From assembly GCF_003268775.1 (NCBI RefSeq), contig NZ_QLSU01000004.1, positions 124,001 to 188,000 on the forward strand: 64,000 bases of DNA. The letters are read 5' to 3'. This document shows, one piece after another, positions 34,147-42,809 of the stretch. Positions within the stretch are counted from its first letter, which is position 1. The number at the start of each line of letters is the position of its first letter. The position numbers and the translations under genes were made by a program. This stretch comes from Paraburkholderia unamae. Its GTDB lineage: Bacteria; Pseudomonadota; Gammaproteobacteria; Burkholderiales; Burkholderiaceae. A model generated the notes under the pieces. It did not search any database and was not told the DNA's origin. It saw nothing but the letters and a program-made list of their open reading frames with translations.

Positions 34147-34476
34147 GGTGTGAAGTCGCGGCGACGTGAGTTGTGTTCTCGATTGCGCCCCGCATTGCCG
34201 GGAATTCACCTGGCGGCGGCGGAGCGCGGCGGGGGAGTTTCGCACGATTTGACACGCGCGGGGGCATTTTGGCGGCGCCTGCGCGCACGCGCCGCAGGAT
34301 TCGCCCTGCATGCGCCTTTGCGTGTTCGTGCCCTTGTGCCCCAAGCCCACGGCAACCTGCGTCGCACTGCGGACCTGATTATCGCCGCTAATCGGCTGCC
34401 GATTCCTGAGCGCGCGGAGATGGATTATTTCGCGTGAGTTGAGAGAAGAACGGCGCAAAACGAAGCGCGCGAGCCC
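34147..34476. other. Intergenic region without visible features
   Basis: This 330-base stretch has no convincing gene, terminator or operator. It should contain the promoter for the small membrane protein and rubredoxin genes. Confidence 0.4.
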
Positions 34477-35034
34477 TCAGGTATGCAGCCAGCGCCGCTC
34501 GACATACGAGAACAGCCAGCAGATCGGCACCGCGCACGCCATGCCGATGGCGACCTCGGCCACGCGAAAGAGCGCGACGTCCCACACGGGCCCGTTCATG
34601 GGCACGAGCAGCACGATGGTCGTGGTGATCGCGCCCAGGCGCGCGGCGGTGCTCACGCGCAGGCACCAGCAACCGATGATCACCACGCTCACGGCCACGA
34701 GGTAGGCCGTGAGATTGCCCGGGCCGAGCGCGGCCGTGGCGAGTCCCACCACGCCGCCCGCGATGGCGCCGATGAACTGGTCGCGGGACTGCGCGACGGT
34801 ATCGGCGTAATCGTGCTGGGTGACCGCAATGGCCGTGATCGCGGCCCAGAACGCCTGTTCCGTATGGAGTGCGCGGCCAATGCTGTACGCGAGGCCCGCG
34901 CCGCACACGGCGCGCAGCGCCATTAACGCACCCTGCGCTGCCCGGCTCTTGAGCGGCAGGCGTTTGAGCGCGCCCAGCGCCGATTGCTGGAGCGACGTGA
35001 GATAGGCGTAAAGGTTGTCTTGCGGGTCGTGCAT
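34477..35034 (-). CDS. FUSC-family membrane protein
   Basis: A 185-residue protein with about five or six hydrophobic helices, matching the membrane half of FUSC/YccS/AaeB-type proteins (ALRAVCGAGLAYSIGRALHT, AFWAAITAIAV, QSRDQFIGAIAGGVVG). Full-length aromatic-acid exporters of this family are 600-700 residues; this is a stand-alone single membrane module, which may work as an oligomer. The gene lies 57 bases downstream of the GntR gene on the same strand. Substrate unknown. Confidence 0.82.
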   Translation of the reverse strand: MHDPQDNLYAYLTSLQQSALGALKRLPLKSRAAQGALMALRAVCGAGLAYSIGRALHTEQAFWAAITAIAVTQHDYADTVAQSRDQFIGAIAGGVVGLATAALGPGNLTAYLVAVSVVIIGCWCLRVSTAARLGAITTTIVLLVPMNGPVWDVALFRVAEVAIGMACAVPICWLFSYVERRWLHT

Positions 35035-35091
35035 TGCGCGGCGTGGGTCGTAAGGAGAACGTGAGGAGTGGCTGGAGCGCCGCCAAGCATA

Positions 35092-35769
35092 TCAAGCCGC
35101 GTCGACTGTGTGCGAGTCGTCGGGCAGGCAATGCGCGCGCAACCGCTTCGCTGCGTGGCCCAGGTCGCGCTCGCTCGCGCGGCGCGCGCCTGCGGCATCG
35201 TGACGCTTGAGCCGCCGCACGAGGCTCGCGTGTGCATCGTTGAGCGTGTGCGCGAATTCGGCGTCTTCGAACAGCAGGTTCGAGATCGGCCCGACCTGGA
35301 GCCACACCGTTTCGATCAGATCGACGAGCAGCGGCGAACCGCCCGCGCGATAGAGCGTGAGATGGAAGTCCTCGTTCGCGTCCAGATAGCGGGCGCGCTT
35401 GTTTTGCGCGAGCGCTTCGGCCATCTGCATGCACAGGGAGTCGAGCTGCCCGATCTCGCTCGCGGTGAGCCGCGTGGCGGCGAGAAACGCGGCTTCTCCT
35501 TCCAGCATCACGCGCACGTTGAGCACGTCGTCGAACTGCGCGCGCGTGAGTTGCGGAACCATCACGCCGCGATTGGGCAGGTTCGCCAGCGCCGACTCGC
35601 CGGCAAGGCGCACGAGCGCCGCGCGCACCGGCATCTCGCCCACGCCCAGTTGGTCGGCCAGCGCGTGGATGCGCAGGCGCTCGCCCGGCACGAAGCGCCC
35701 GAGGCTCAGCCAGCGCCGCAGCGTGGCGTAAGTCTCGTCCTGGAGCGATTGGTGCGCTCGCGTCTTCAT
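35092..35769 (-). CDS. GntR-family regulator (FCD subfamily)
   Basis: A 225-residue regulator with a winged helix at about 8-75 (IHALADQLGVGEMPVRAALV) and an FCD ligand domain behind it. Its start overlaps the stop of the aminotransferase gene by 4 bases (ATGA), so the two are translated together. It probably represses its own operon through the palindrome found just before the aminotransferase start. The ATG at 35769 is fixed by this overlap and by domain length. Confidence 0.9.
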   Translation of the reverse strand: MKTRAHQSLQDETYATLRRWLSLGRFVPGERLRIHALADQLGVGEMPVRAALVRLAGESALANLPNRGVMVPQLTRAQFDDVLNVRVMLEGEAAFLAATRLTASEIGQLDSLCMQMAEALAQNKRARYLDANEDFHLTLYRAGGSPLLVDLIETVWLQVGPISNLLFEDAEFAHTLNDAHASLVRRLKRHDAAGARRASERDLGHAAKRLRAHCLPDDSHTVDAA

Positions 35770-37139
35770 TGCGCGTCGGGCGCGGTGAGTTCGCTCACGC
35801 AGGCGTCGAAGGCAGCGAGCAGGCGGTCCACATCGGCCTCGGTCGTCTCCGGGCACGCGAGCATCATGTTGTGGAACGGCGTGATGAGCACGCCGCGATT
35901 GAGCAGATACAGATGCAGGAGCGGTTCGAGTTCGTCGTCCATGGCCGCGCGCGCTTCGCTGCCGTTGCGCGGCGGCGTGGCGCAGAACTGGAACTCCGTG
36001 CGCGCGCCCACGCGCGTCACGCACCACGGCAAGGCATGGCGCGCGATCGTTGCGGCGAGGCCCTTGGCGAGGCGCTCGGCCATCGCGACCATGTGTGCGT
36101 AGGCGGCTTCGGTCATCACCTCGTCGAGCGTCGCGCGCATCGCGCTCATGGAAAGCGCGTTGGCCGTGAGCGTCGTGCCGATGCCCGAATGGCCCGGTGG
36201 CGCGTCGTGCTTCGCCTGCTGCGCGCGCGCCGCGAATTCAGCCGAGAAGCCGTAGACCGCGCAGGGCACGCCGCCGCCCACCGGCTTGCCGAGCACGAAG
36301 AGATCGGGCTCGATACCGTGTTCGCGCGCATAGCCGCGCGGGCCGCTGCTGATGGTGTGCGTTTCGTCGATCAACAGCAGCGTGCCGTGGCGTTTCATGA
36401 GCGCCTGGGCTGCGCGCCAGAAGCCGGGATCGGGCAGCACCATGCCGACGTTGGTCATCGCGGGCTCGGCGAGCACGCATGCGACGTCGTTGCCGGCGAG
36501 CGCTCGGGCGAGCGCTTCGAGATCGTTGAATTCCACCACGCGCGTGGTCGACAACAGGTCGTGCACCTGGCCCAGCAGGCTCGCGCGCTGCGTTGGCCGG
36601 CCGTCGACGAGATCGACGAACACGTCGTCCACCGTGCCGTGGTAGCAGCCGTTGAACACGAGTATCGTGCGCCGCCCCGTGGCAGCGCGCGCCCAGCGCA
36701 CGGCGAAGCGGTTCGCGTCGCTCGCGGTCATCGCGAATTGCCAGAAGGGCAGGCCGAAGCGCTGTGCGAGCGCTTTGCCCACGGCCACGGCGTCCTCGCC
36801 CGGCAGCATGGTCGTGAAGCCGCGTTGCGCCTGGGCCGCGAGCGCACGCGCCACGGCGTGCGGCGCATGGCCGAACATCGCGCCCGTGTCGCCGAGGCAG
36901 AAGTCGGCGTAGCGGTGGCCGTCCACGTCGGTGAAACTCGCGCCGCGCGCGGCGTCCACGTAAAGCGAGAAAGGCGTGGGCCAGTCGTTCATCCAGTGCA
37001 GCGGCACACCGAACAGCAGATGTTGCGCGGCTTGCGCGGACAGCGCCTGCGACTTCGGGCGCGCGGCGACGAAGGCTTCGCGCTCGCGTGCGAGAACGTG
37101 CTGCGCGTGATTCCCATTCACGCCTTGCCGGCTTTGCAT
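35766..37139 (-). CDS. Class III PLP-dependent aminotransferase (GSA-aminomutase-like)
   Basis: A 457-residue fold-type I aminotransferase. FNGCYHGTVDDVFVD and LLIDETHTISSGP bind the cofactor; the Schiff-base lysine is in FVLGKPVGGGVPCA. The sequence resembles glutamate-1-semialdehyde aminomutase more than acetylornithine aminotransferase. It is not in a haem gene cluster and is co-transcribed with a GntR regulator, so a catabolic role (beta-amino acid or omega-amino acid transamination) is more likely than haem synthesis. Substrate not determinable by eye. Confidence 0.88.
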   Translation of the reverse strand: MQSRQGVNGNHAQHVLAREREAFVAARPKSQALSAQAAQHLLFGVPLHWMNDWPTPFSLYVDAARGASFTDVDGHRYADFCLGDTGAMFGHAPHAVARALAAQAQRGFTTMLPGEDAVAVGKALAQRFGLPFWQFAMTASDANRFAVRWARAATGRRTILVFNGCYHGTVDDVFVDLVDGRPTQRASLLGQVHDLLSTTRVVEFNDLEALARALAGNDVACVLAEPAMTNVGMVLPDPGFWRAAQALMKRHGTLLLIDETHTISSGPRGYAREHGIEPDLFVLGKPVGGGVPCAVYGFSAEFAARAQQAKHDAPPGHSGIGTTLTANALSMSAMRATLDEVMTEAAYAHMVAMAERLAKGLAATIARHALPWCVTRVGARTEFQFCATPPRNGSEARAAMDDELEPLLHLYLLNRGVLITPFHNMMLACPETTEADVDRLLAAFDACVSELTAPDAQ

Positions 37140-37152
37140 GCGGGTCTCCTTG

Positions 37153-37168
37153 AGATTTGATCAAATCT
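37153..37168. promoter_or_regulatory. Perfect 16-bp palindrome, probable GntR operator
   Basis: AGATTTGATCAAATCT lies 13 bases before the aminotransferase start. A second, imperfect copy of the core (ATTTGATCCAAT) starts at 37193, 38 bases further upstream. Position and symmetry fit autoregulation by the GntR protein encoded in the same operon. Confidence 0.6.
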
Positions 37169-37351
37169 TCGCATGTGAGAATTTGAAAGTAAATTTGATC
37201 CAATTGTCAGGGATGCCATTACGGTGCGCTATTCGCAAGCTCTTGCAGGGCGGAAATGGAGCGCATGGATGTTTGCCCTTCCCGCGCAAATTTACGACGG
37301 TGATAGATTCGGCGGTTGCTGGCGCAACTCTCTTTCAATGTCCTTAATCCT

Positions 37352-37657
37352 ATGCAACAAAGTTCTGAAACGGTCACCGCGGACTTGCCTGACGGGTGCC
37401 GTGAGCGACTCCGTGAACAGTTCGTCATGCTGAACGAACTGGTATCGGGCGGCGGCCGAAATGCATTCCTTACCTTGAGCAGCAATACGCGCGCGGAAAT
37501 CGAATCGCTCTATCTGAAACTGGCCAACGGTCTCGTCGCACGCACTTGCGAAGAAGTGCAGAAAAAATCGATCTGCGCCTCACCGATCATCGCGCGTTGC
37601 TCATGCGGGCGTGACGGCGCGGCGCCCGGCCTTTGCACTGAGCCGGTTGCACCGTAA
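37352..37657 (+). CDS. Small hypothetical protein
   Basis: A 101-residue open frame. Residues 1-70 look like a soluble helical protein (LREQFVMLNELVSGGGRNAF, TRAEIESLYLKLANGLVART), and the last 30 residues are Cys/Ala/Gly-rich and less protein-like. No ribosome site is obvious and I do not recognise a family. The frame lies between divergent and convergent neighbours and could be real or chance. Confidence 0.4.
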   Translation: MQQSSETVTADLPDGCRERLREQFVMLNELVSGGGRNAFLTLSSNTRAEIESLYLKLANGLVARTCEEVQKKSICASPIIARCSCGRDGAAPGLCTEPVAP

Positions 37658-37663
37658 GGCGCG

Positions 37664-37697
37664 ACAAAAAAAGCGCGATGCCTCGAGGCATCGCGCT
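37664..37697 (-). terminator. Intrinsic terminator for the doxX gene
   Basis: A 12-bp stem, AAGCGCGATGCC with GGCATCGCGCTT and loop TCGA (37670-37697), is followed on the minus strand by a T-run. It lies 46 bases behind the DoxX stop codon. Confidence 0.9.
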
Positions 37698-37743
37698 TCG
37701 TTCCGGGTTGCGATACGGCCGGTACCGGCAACCGGCCACCGCC

Positions 37744-38157
37744 TTACTTCCTGTCGATCGAAATCCGTCCCGGTCCGGTCACGGCGAGCGCGAGCAGACC
37801 GCCTGCAATGCTCACGTTCTTGTAGAAGTTGATCATGTTGGCCATCTGGTCGGCGCCGGTCATGGTCCAGAAGTGATGGCCGATGAACGCCGTGGCAACG
37901 GTGTAGATCGCGAGCAGCACGGCGAGCGGCCGCGTGAAGAACCCCACCAGAAGCAGAATGCCGACCACGAACTCCATGATCACGGCGATGGCGGCCGAGA
38001 GCATTGGCACGGGCGCGCCCACGTGCGCCATGTAGTCGACGGTGCCGGAAAAGCCGGTGATCTTGGACCAGCCGAACAGGATGAACAGGGAAGTCAGCAG
38101 AATGCGCGAGACCAGCAGCACGACGTCGTTGCCGGGTCCGAAGAGGTTGTATCGCAT
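37744..38157 (-). CDS. DoxX-family membrane protein
   Basis: A 137-residue protein with four hydrophobic helices. LLVSRILLTSLFILFGWSKI and VGFFTRPLAVLLAIYTVATA are typical of the DoxX/DoxD family. Members occur with oxidative-stress proteins; here the gene lies 120 bases downstream of a pirin gene on the same strand, a common pairing in proteobacteria. No precise reaction is known. Confidence 0.88.
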   Translation of the reverse strand: MRYNLFGPGNDVVLLVSRILLTSLFILFGWSKITGFSGTVDYMAHVGAPVPMLSAAIAVIMEFVVGILLLVGFFTRPLAVLLAIYTVATAFIGHHFWTMTGADQMANMINFYKNVSIAGGLLALAVTGPGRISIDRK

Positions 38158-38213
38158 GGTTCACTCCGAGAAATTTTTAAGTCGTTCACTACAAACGGAT
38201 TCGCGCTCGCCGG

Positions 38214-38246
38214 GCGGCGGCCCGCTTTCCAGCGGCGGGCCGCCGC
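38214..38246 (-). other. Strong GC hairpin between pirin and doxX genes
   Basis: GCGGCGGCCCGC (38214-38225) pairs with GCGGGCCGCCGC (38235-38246) around a 9-base loop. There is no T-run on either side, so it is not a standard terminator. It may slow transcription or protect mRNA ends within the pirin-doxX operon. Confidence 0.5.
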
Positions 38247-38277
38247 GCTCAGGTCCGCGCCTGGCAGGTGTCAGGCG

Positions 38278-39003
38278 TCAGGCCCAGAGTTCCGACACTT
38301 CGATATTACGCAGATCGAACACAAGTACCTCGGCATCGTGTCCGTCCGTGAAGGTCAGCTCGCGCTCGGAGCGAATGCGCGCGCCATCGCCTTCGCCAAG
38401 CTCCACGCCGTTGAGCTTCACACTGCCGCGCGCCACGTGAACATAAGCATGGCGCTCCGCGCCGATCTCGACCTTCGCCGTTTCCGCGCCGTCGAGCTTG
38501 CCGGCATACACGCGGGCGTCCTGACGCAGCAGCAGTGAGTCTTGCGCGCCGTCCGGCGAGAGGATCAGGCGGAACTTGCCGCGCTTTTCGGCATCGGCAA
38601 TGTTCTTCTGCTGGTAGCGCGGCTGCGCACCCTTCTCGTTCGGGGCAATCCAGATTTGCAGGAAGTGCACCCCTTCGTCGGCCGAGTGGTTGAACTCGCT
38701 GTGCGCCACGCCCGTGCCGGCGCTCATCAGCTGCACGTCGCCGGGGACGATCACCGAGCCCGTACCCATCGAGTCCTTGTGCTCCAGCGCGCCTTCCAGC
38801 ACGTACGAGAAGATTTCCATGTCGCGGTGCGGATGCTTGCCGAAGCCACGCGCCGGCGCCACACGGTCGTCATTGATCACGAGCAGGTCCGAGAAGCCGA
38901 TCTGCTTCGGATCGTAGTAGTTTGCGAACGAAAACGTGTGACGCGAGCTGAGCCAGCCATGTTCGCCGCGGCCGCGTTCGTCTGCTTTGCGAAGTTCGAT
39001 CAT
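38278..39003 (-). CDS. Pirin-family protein (YhhW-like)
   Basis: A 241-residue bicupin. The metal ligands of the N-terminal cupin are complete: H57 and H59 in GKHPHRDMEIF, H101 and E103 in VAHSEFN. E. coli YhhW with this site opens quercetin in vitro; the physiological role is unclear and may involve redox or stress response. It precedes doxX and is divergent from a LysR regulator that probably controls it. Confidence 0.9.
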   Translation of the reverse strand: MIELRKADERGRGEHGWLSSRHTFSFANYYDPKQIGFSDLLVINDDRVAPARGFGKHPHRDMEIFSYVLEGALEHKDSMGTGSVIVPGDVQLMSAGTGVAHSEFNHSADEGVHFLQIWIAPNEKGAQPRYQQKNIADAEKRGKFRLILSPDGAQDSLLLRQDARVYAGKLDGAETAKVEIGAERHAYVHVARGSVKLNGVELGEGDGARIRSERELTFTDGHDAEVLVFDLRNIEVSELWA

Positions 39004-39129
39004 TTTCGTTTCTCCGTGTGAATCTTTCGATTCGGTGTCTGGTTGCGATGGAATGAAGTTTAGGTCAATCCAGATGACGTGAATCGCCGTAAAATACGAC
39101 TCACTGTCACATAAAAGTGGACAATTCGA

Positions 39130-40038
39130 ATGCAACTCGACGACATGCGGATCTTCGTGAACACCGTGGATGCGGGCAATTTCACGGCGGCGGGCCACCG
39201 GCTGCGGCTTTCCAAGCAGTTCGTGAGCCGGCGCGTGGCGGCGCTGGAGGCCGATCTCGGCGCGCGCCTGCTCGTGCGCAACACGCGCAAGCTGGCGGTG
39301 ACCGACCTGGGGCAGGACTTCTACGAGCGCGCCAAACGCATTCTCGCGGACGTGGCCGAAGCCGAGCAGGCCATGTCGGACCGGCGCAGCGAGCCGCGCG
39401 GCCTGCTGAAAGTGAGCGCGCCGATGTCGTTCGGCATGGCGCATCTCTCGACGCTCGTGGCCGAATTTCTGCGCGAGCATCCGGACGTCCGCTTCGACAT
39501 GGATCTGAGCGACCGCACCGTCGATGTGATCGGCGAGGGTTTCGACATGGCGCTGCGCATCGGCCGCCTCGCCGATTCCACGCTGGTCGCGCAAAAGCTC
39601 ATCGACGTGCGCATGATCGCGTGTTGCAGCCCCGGCTACCGGCGCCGCCGCCGCGAACCGCAAACGCCCGCGGAGCTCGCGCAGCACGACTGCCTGCCTT
39701 ACGGCCAGCAGGGCCGCGCGCCGTGGGAATTCATCGTCGACGGCGTGCGCACGCCGTTCGAGGTGCACGGGCCGCTGCGCGCCAACAACGGCGAGGTAAT
39801 TCGCGACGCGGCCATTGCCGGGCTCGGCATCTGCTATCTGCCGGACTTCATCGTAGGCGGGTCGGTGGACGCGGGACTGCTCGTCGAAGTGCTGGAGCCG
39901 TTCATGCCGCCGTCCAATGCGCTGCACGCGCTGTATCCGCAGCATCGTGAAGCTTCCGTGACGATTCGCGCATTCACGCAATACTTGCGCGAGCGGCTTA
40001 TCGCGCGTGCGGCAACTGCGCGCGGCGGGGCGCTTTGA
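39130..40038 (+). CDS. LysR-family transcriptional regulator
   Basis: A 302-residue regulator with the LysR helix-turn-helix at residues 1-60 (MRIFVNTVDAGNFTAAGHRL) and a substrate domain from about 90 (LKVSAPMSFGMAHLSTL). The opening resembles the CrgA/DsdC-like branch that often controls neighbouring oxidoreductase or pirin genes. It faces the pirin-doxX operon across 126 bases. No effector can be named. Confidence 0.9.
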   Translation: MQLDDMRIFVNTVDAGNFTAAGHRLRLSKQFVSRRVAALEADLGARLLVRNTRKLAVTDLGQDFYERAKRILADVAEAEQAMSDRRSEPRGLLKVSAPMSFGMAHLSTLVAEFLREHPDVRFDMDLSDRTVDVIGEGFDMALRIGRLADSTLVAQKLIDVRMIACCSPGYRRRRREPQTPAELAQHDCLPYGQQGRAPWEFIVDGVRTPFEVHGPLRANNGEVIRDAAIAGLGICYLPDFIVGGSVDAGLLVEVLEPFMPPSNALHALYPQHREASVTIRAFTQYLRERLIARAATARGGAL

Positions 40039-40386
40039 CGCAGCAAGCCCGCAGCTCTTGCAGAACGGCCGTTGCGCCTGCATCTAACACGAGGAACCTG
40101 GTGCGATCACAGCCGATGCCGAGGCCTTCGGACAGCTCGGATGCACCATGAAAGGGCGGCCAGGTGAGGCGCAATGTCGCAGTTTCGTTGTATGCTCACC
40201 GCCCCGGGGGTTGCTCCGGGGGCGTGAATCAGGCGCCCAACCCCGTGCCGGCGGGCTTCGAGGCAGACTATCGGAGCCGATAGGCAGGGTTAATACCAGC
40301 GATCAAAGCAACCAATTTTTCAAACGGGCGCGGTTCCCGTAACCTTCGTCCATACCTTTTCCCAACCCAGACCGAGGAAACAACGC
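40039..40386. promoter_or_regulatory. ahpC upstream region with 16-bp palindrome
   Basis: No gene is present. CTATCGG-AG-CCGATAG at 40268-40283 is a perfect inverted repeat about 104 bases before the ahpC start. It contains CTAT and ATAG halves like those in OxyR sites but with an 8-base instead of the usual 7-base spacing and in the opposite order, so another regulator is possible. The last 100 bases are AT-richer and carry the promoter. Confidence 0.45.
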
Positions 40387-40950
40387 ATGTCTCTCATCAA
40401 CACGCAAGTCAAGCCGTTCAAGGCAACCGCATACCACAACGGTAAGTTCGTTCCGGTCTCTGAAGAAAACCTCAAGGGTAAGTGGTCGGTTGTCGTGTTC
40501 TACCCGGCCGACTTCACTTTCGTGTGCCCGACGGAACTCGGCGACCTGGCTGACCAGTACGCTGAATTCCAGAAGCTGGGCGTTGAAGTCTACGGCGTGT
40601 CGACCGACACGCACTTCACGCACAAGGCATGGCACGACACGTCGGACACGATCGCCAAGATCCAGTACCCGCTGGTTGGCGACCCGACGGGCGCAATCAC
40701 GCGCAACTTCGACGTCATGATCGAAGAAGAAGGCCTGGCACTGCGCGGCACGTTCGTGATCAACCCGGAAGGCGAGATCAAGCTGTGCGAAATCCACGAC
40801 AACGGCATCGGCCGTGACGCCAAGGAACTGCTGCGCAAGGTGCAAGCCGCTCAGTACGTGGCATCGCACCCGGGTGAAGTGTGCCCCGCCAAGTGGACGC
40901 CGGGCGCAGAAACGCTCAAGCCGTCGCTCGACCTGGTCGGCAAGATCTAA
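40387..40950 (+). CDS. ahpC: Alkyl hydroperoxide reductase subunit C (peroxiredoxin)
   Basis: A 187-residue typical 2-Cys peroxiredoxin, the same length as E. coli AhpC. The peroxidatic C47 is in FVCPTEL and the resolving C166 in EVCPAKW. It reduces hydrogen peroxide, organic hydroperoxides and peroxynitrite in the cytoplasm and is recycled by AhpF, encoded 188 bases downstream. Codon choice is strongly biased to favoured codons, as expected for an abundant protein. Confidence 0.97.
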   Translation: MSLINTQVKPFKATAYHNGKFVPVSEENLKGKWSVVVFYPADFTFVCPTELGDLADQYAEFQKLGVEVYGVSTDTHFTHKAWHDTSDTIAKIQYPLVGDPTGAITRNFDVMIEEEGLALRGTFVINPEGEIKLCEIHDNGIGRDAKELLRKVQAAQYVASHPGEVCPAKWTPGAETLKPSLDLVGKI

Positions 40951-41011
40951 GCGTCGCAGTTCCAATGCGATCGCCTTGATCGCATGACGCCCAAGTCTCA
41001 CTAGCTGTATC

Positions 41012-41043
41012 CCCGGGCCGCGCCCACGCGGCTGCGGCCCGGG
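41012..41043 (+). other. Strong hairpin between ahpC and ahpF
   Basis: CCCGGGCCGC (41012-41021) pairs with GCGGCCCGGG (41034-41043) around a 12-base loop. No T-run follows. It could partly stop transcription or stabilise the ahpC mRNA end, so that AhpC is made in excess over AhpF. Confidence 0.55.
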
Positions 41044-41138
41044 ACCCCTGTTCGCCGCGTTACGCCAAAAGCGGAACGGCGAAATTGCCAGGCAATACTT
41101 AGAATTCCCCCGCTTCTTCTTTAGCCGGAAAAAACGCC

Positions 41139-42740
41139 ATGCTCGACGCCAACCTCAAAGATCAACTCAAAAGCTACCTCGAAAAAGTCACGCAGTCGAT
41201 CGAGATCGTTGCGTACCTGAATGACGGCGAGAAGTCGCAAGAACTGCAACAGCTGTTGCAGGACATCGCATCGCTCTCGGGCCGCATCTCCTACGAAGAA
41301 CGCCGTGGCGCCGCTGCCGGCGACGCGCGTACCCCTTCGTTCGAGATCAAGCGCGCGAACTCCGACGTGAAGGTGACGTTCGCGGGCATTCCGATGGGCC
41401 ACGAATTCACGTCGCTCGTGCTGGCATTGCTCCAGGTGGGCGGCCACCCGGTCAAGCTCGAGAACGAAACGATCGAACAGGTGAAGGCGCTCGACGGCGT
41501 GTTCTCGTTCGAAGTCTATATGTCGCTGTCGTGCCAGAACTGCCCGGAAGTCGTGCAGTCGATCAACGCGATGGCGTCGCTCAACCCGAATGTGCAGATC
41601 GTCACGGTTGACGGCGCGCTGTTCCAGGACGAAGTCGAGAAGCGCCAGATCATGGCTGTGCCGACCATCTACCTGAACGGCGAAGTGTTCGGCCAGGGCC
41701 GCATGGGTGTGGAAGAGATTCTCGCGAAGCTCGACACCGGCGCATCGGCGCGTGCCGCCGAGAAGCTGAACCAGAAGGACATTTTCGACATGCTCATCGT
41801 TGGTGGCGGCCCCGCCGGCGCGGCTGCGGCGATTTACGCGGCGCGCAAGGGCATTCGCACCGGCGTGCTCGCCGAGCGTTTTGGCGGCCAGGTGCTCGAC
41901 ACGATGTCGATCGAGAACTTCGTGTCGGTCACGGAAACGGAAGGGCCGAAGTTCGCGGCGGCGCTGGAGCAACACGTGCGCGCCTATGACGTCGACATCA
42001 TGAACCTGCAACGCGCCGAAGCGCTCGTGCCCACCGGCAAGGGCTTCGAAGTGCGTACGCAGAGCGGCGCGACGCTGCGCGCGAAGAGCGTTGTGCTCGC
42101 AACGGGTGCGCGCTGGCGCAATGTCGATGTGCCGGGCGAGCAGCAGTACAAGAACAAGGGCGTGGCCTACTGCCCGCACTGCGACGGTCCGCTCTTCAAG
42201 GGCAAGCGCGTGGCGGTGATCGGCGGCGGCAACTCGGGCGTCGAAGCGGCGATCGACCTGGCCGGTATCGTGAGCCACGTCACGCTGCTCGAATTCGGCG
42301 CGCAACTGCGTGCGGACGAAGTGCTGCAACGCAAGTTGCGCAGCCTGCCGAACGTCACGGTGCACGTGAACGCGCAAACCACGGAAATCTCCGGCGACGG
42401 CCAGAAGGTCACGGGTCTTGCGTTCCTCGAGCGCACGTCGGGCGACAAGCATCATCTCGAACTCGAAGGCGTGTTCGTGCAGATCGGGCTCGTGCCGAAC
42501 ACCGAATTCATCAAGGGCACGGTGGCGCTCTCGAAGCACGGCGAGATCGAAGTGGATGCGAAGGGCCAGACGTCGGTGCCGGGCGTGTTCGCCGCCGGTG
42601 ACGTGACGACCGTGCCGTTCAAGCAGATCGTGATCGCCGTGGGCGAAGGCGCGAAGGCCTCGCTGGCCGCATTCGATTACCTGATCCGCTCGTCGGTGGA
42701 GCAGGAAGAGGATGCGAAGGCGGCGGCAGCGCTCGCCTGA
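41139..42740 (+). CDS. ahpF: Alkyl hydroperoxide reductase subunit F
   Basis: A 533-residue flavoprotein disulfide reductase. Residues 1-200 hold two thioredoxin-like folds with the redox pair CQNC. Residues about 210-530 are a thioredoxin-reductase-like part with FAD motif [10 protein letters not shown], the redox pair in CPHCDGP and the NADH motif [10 protein letters not shown]. It transfers electrons from NADH to AhpC. The length is close to E. coli AhpF (521). The gene ends in a strong terminator. Confidence 0.96.
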   Translation: MLDANLKDQLKSYLEKVTQSIEIVAYLNDGEKSQELQQLLQDIASLSGRISYEERRGAAAGDARTPSFEIKRANSDVKVTFAGIPMGHEFTSLVLALLQVGGHPVKLENETIEQVKALDGVFSFEVYMSLSCQNCPEVVQSINAMASLNPNVQIVTVDGALFQDEVEKRQIMAVPTIYLNGEVFGQGRMGVEEILAKLDTGASARAAEKLNQKDIFDMLIVGGGPAGAAAAIYAARKGIRTGVLAERFGGQVLDTMSIENFVSVTETEGPKFAAALEQHVRAYDVDIMNLQRAEALVPTGKGFEVRTQSGATLRAKSVVLATGARWRNVDVPGEQQYKNKGVAYCPHCDGPLFKGKRVAVIGGGNSGVEAAIDLAGIVSHVTLLEFGAQLRADEVLQRKLRSLPNVTVHVNAQTTEISGDGQKVTGLAFLERTSGDKHHLELEGVFVQIGLVPNTEFIKGTVALSKHGEIEVDAKGQTSVPGVFAAGDVTTVPFKQIVIAVGEGAKASLAAFDYLIRSSVEQEEDAKAAAALA

Positions 42741-42766
42741 GCGAAGGTTTAGGGTAGTCTCTCTTT

Positions 42767-42791
42767 ACGCCGGCTCACGCCGGCGTTTTTT
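42767..42791 (+). terminator. Intrinsic terminator after ahpF
   Basis: ACGCCGGC-TCAC-GCCGGCGT (42767-42786) is followed by a T-run. It lies 27 bases behind the ahpF stop and 24 bases before the end of the convergent antiporter gene. Confidence 0.92.
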
Positions 42792-42809
42792 ATTGCTGCG
42801 CGAGAACGC

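Noticed and set aside
35766..37139. Haem-pathway hemL.
   Set aside because: The sequence resembles the aminomutase family, but its operon is a GntR-controlled catabolic one, so I did not give the symbol.
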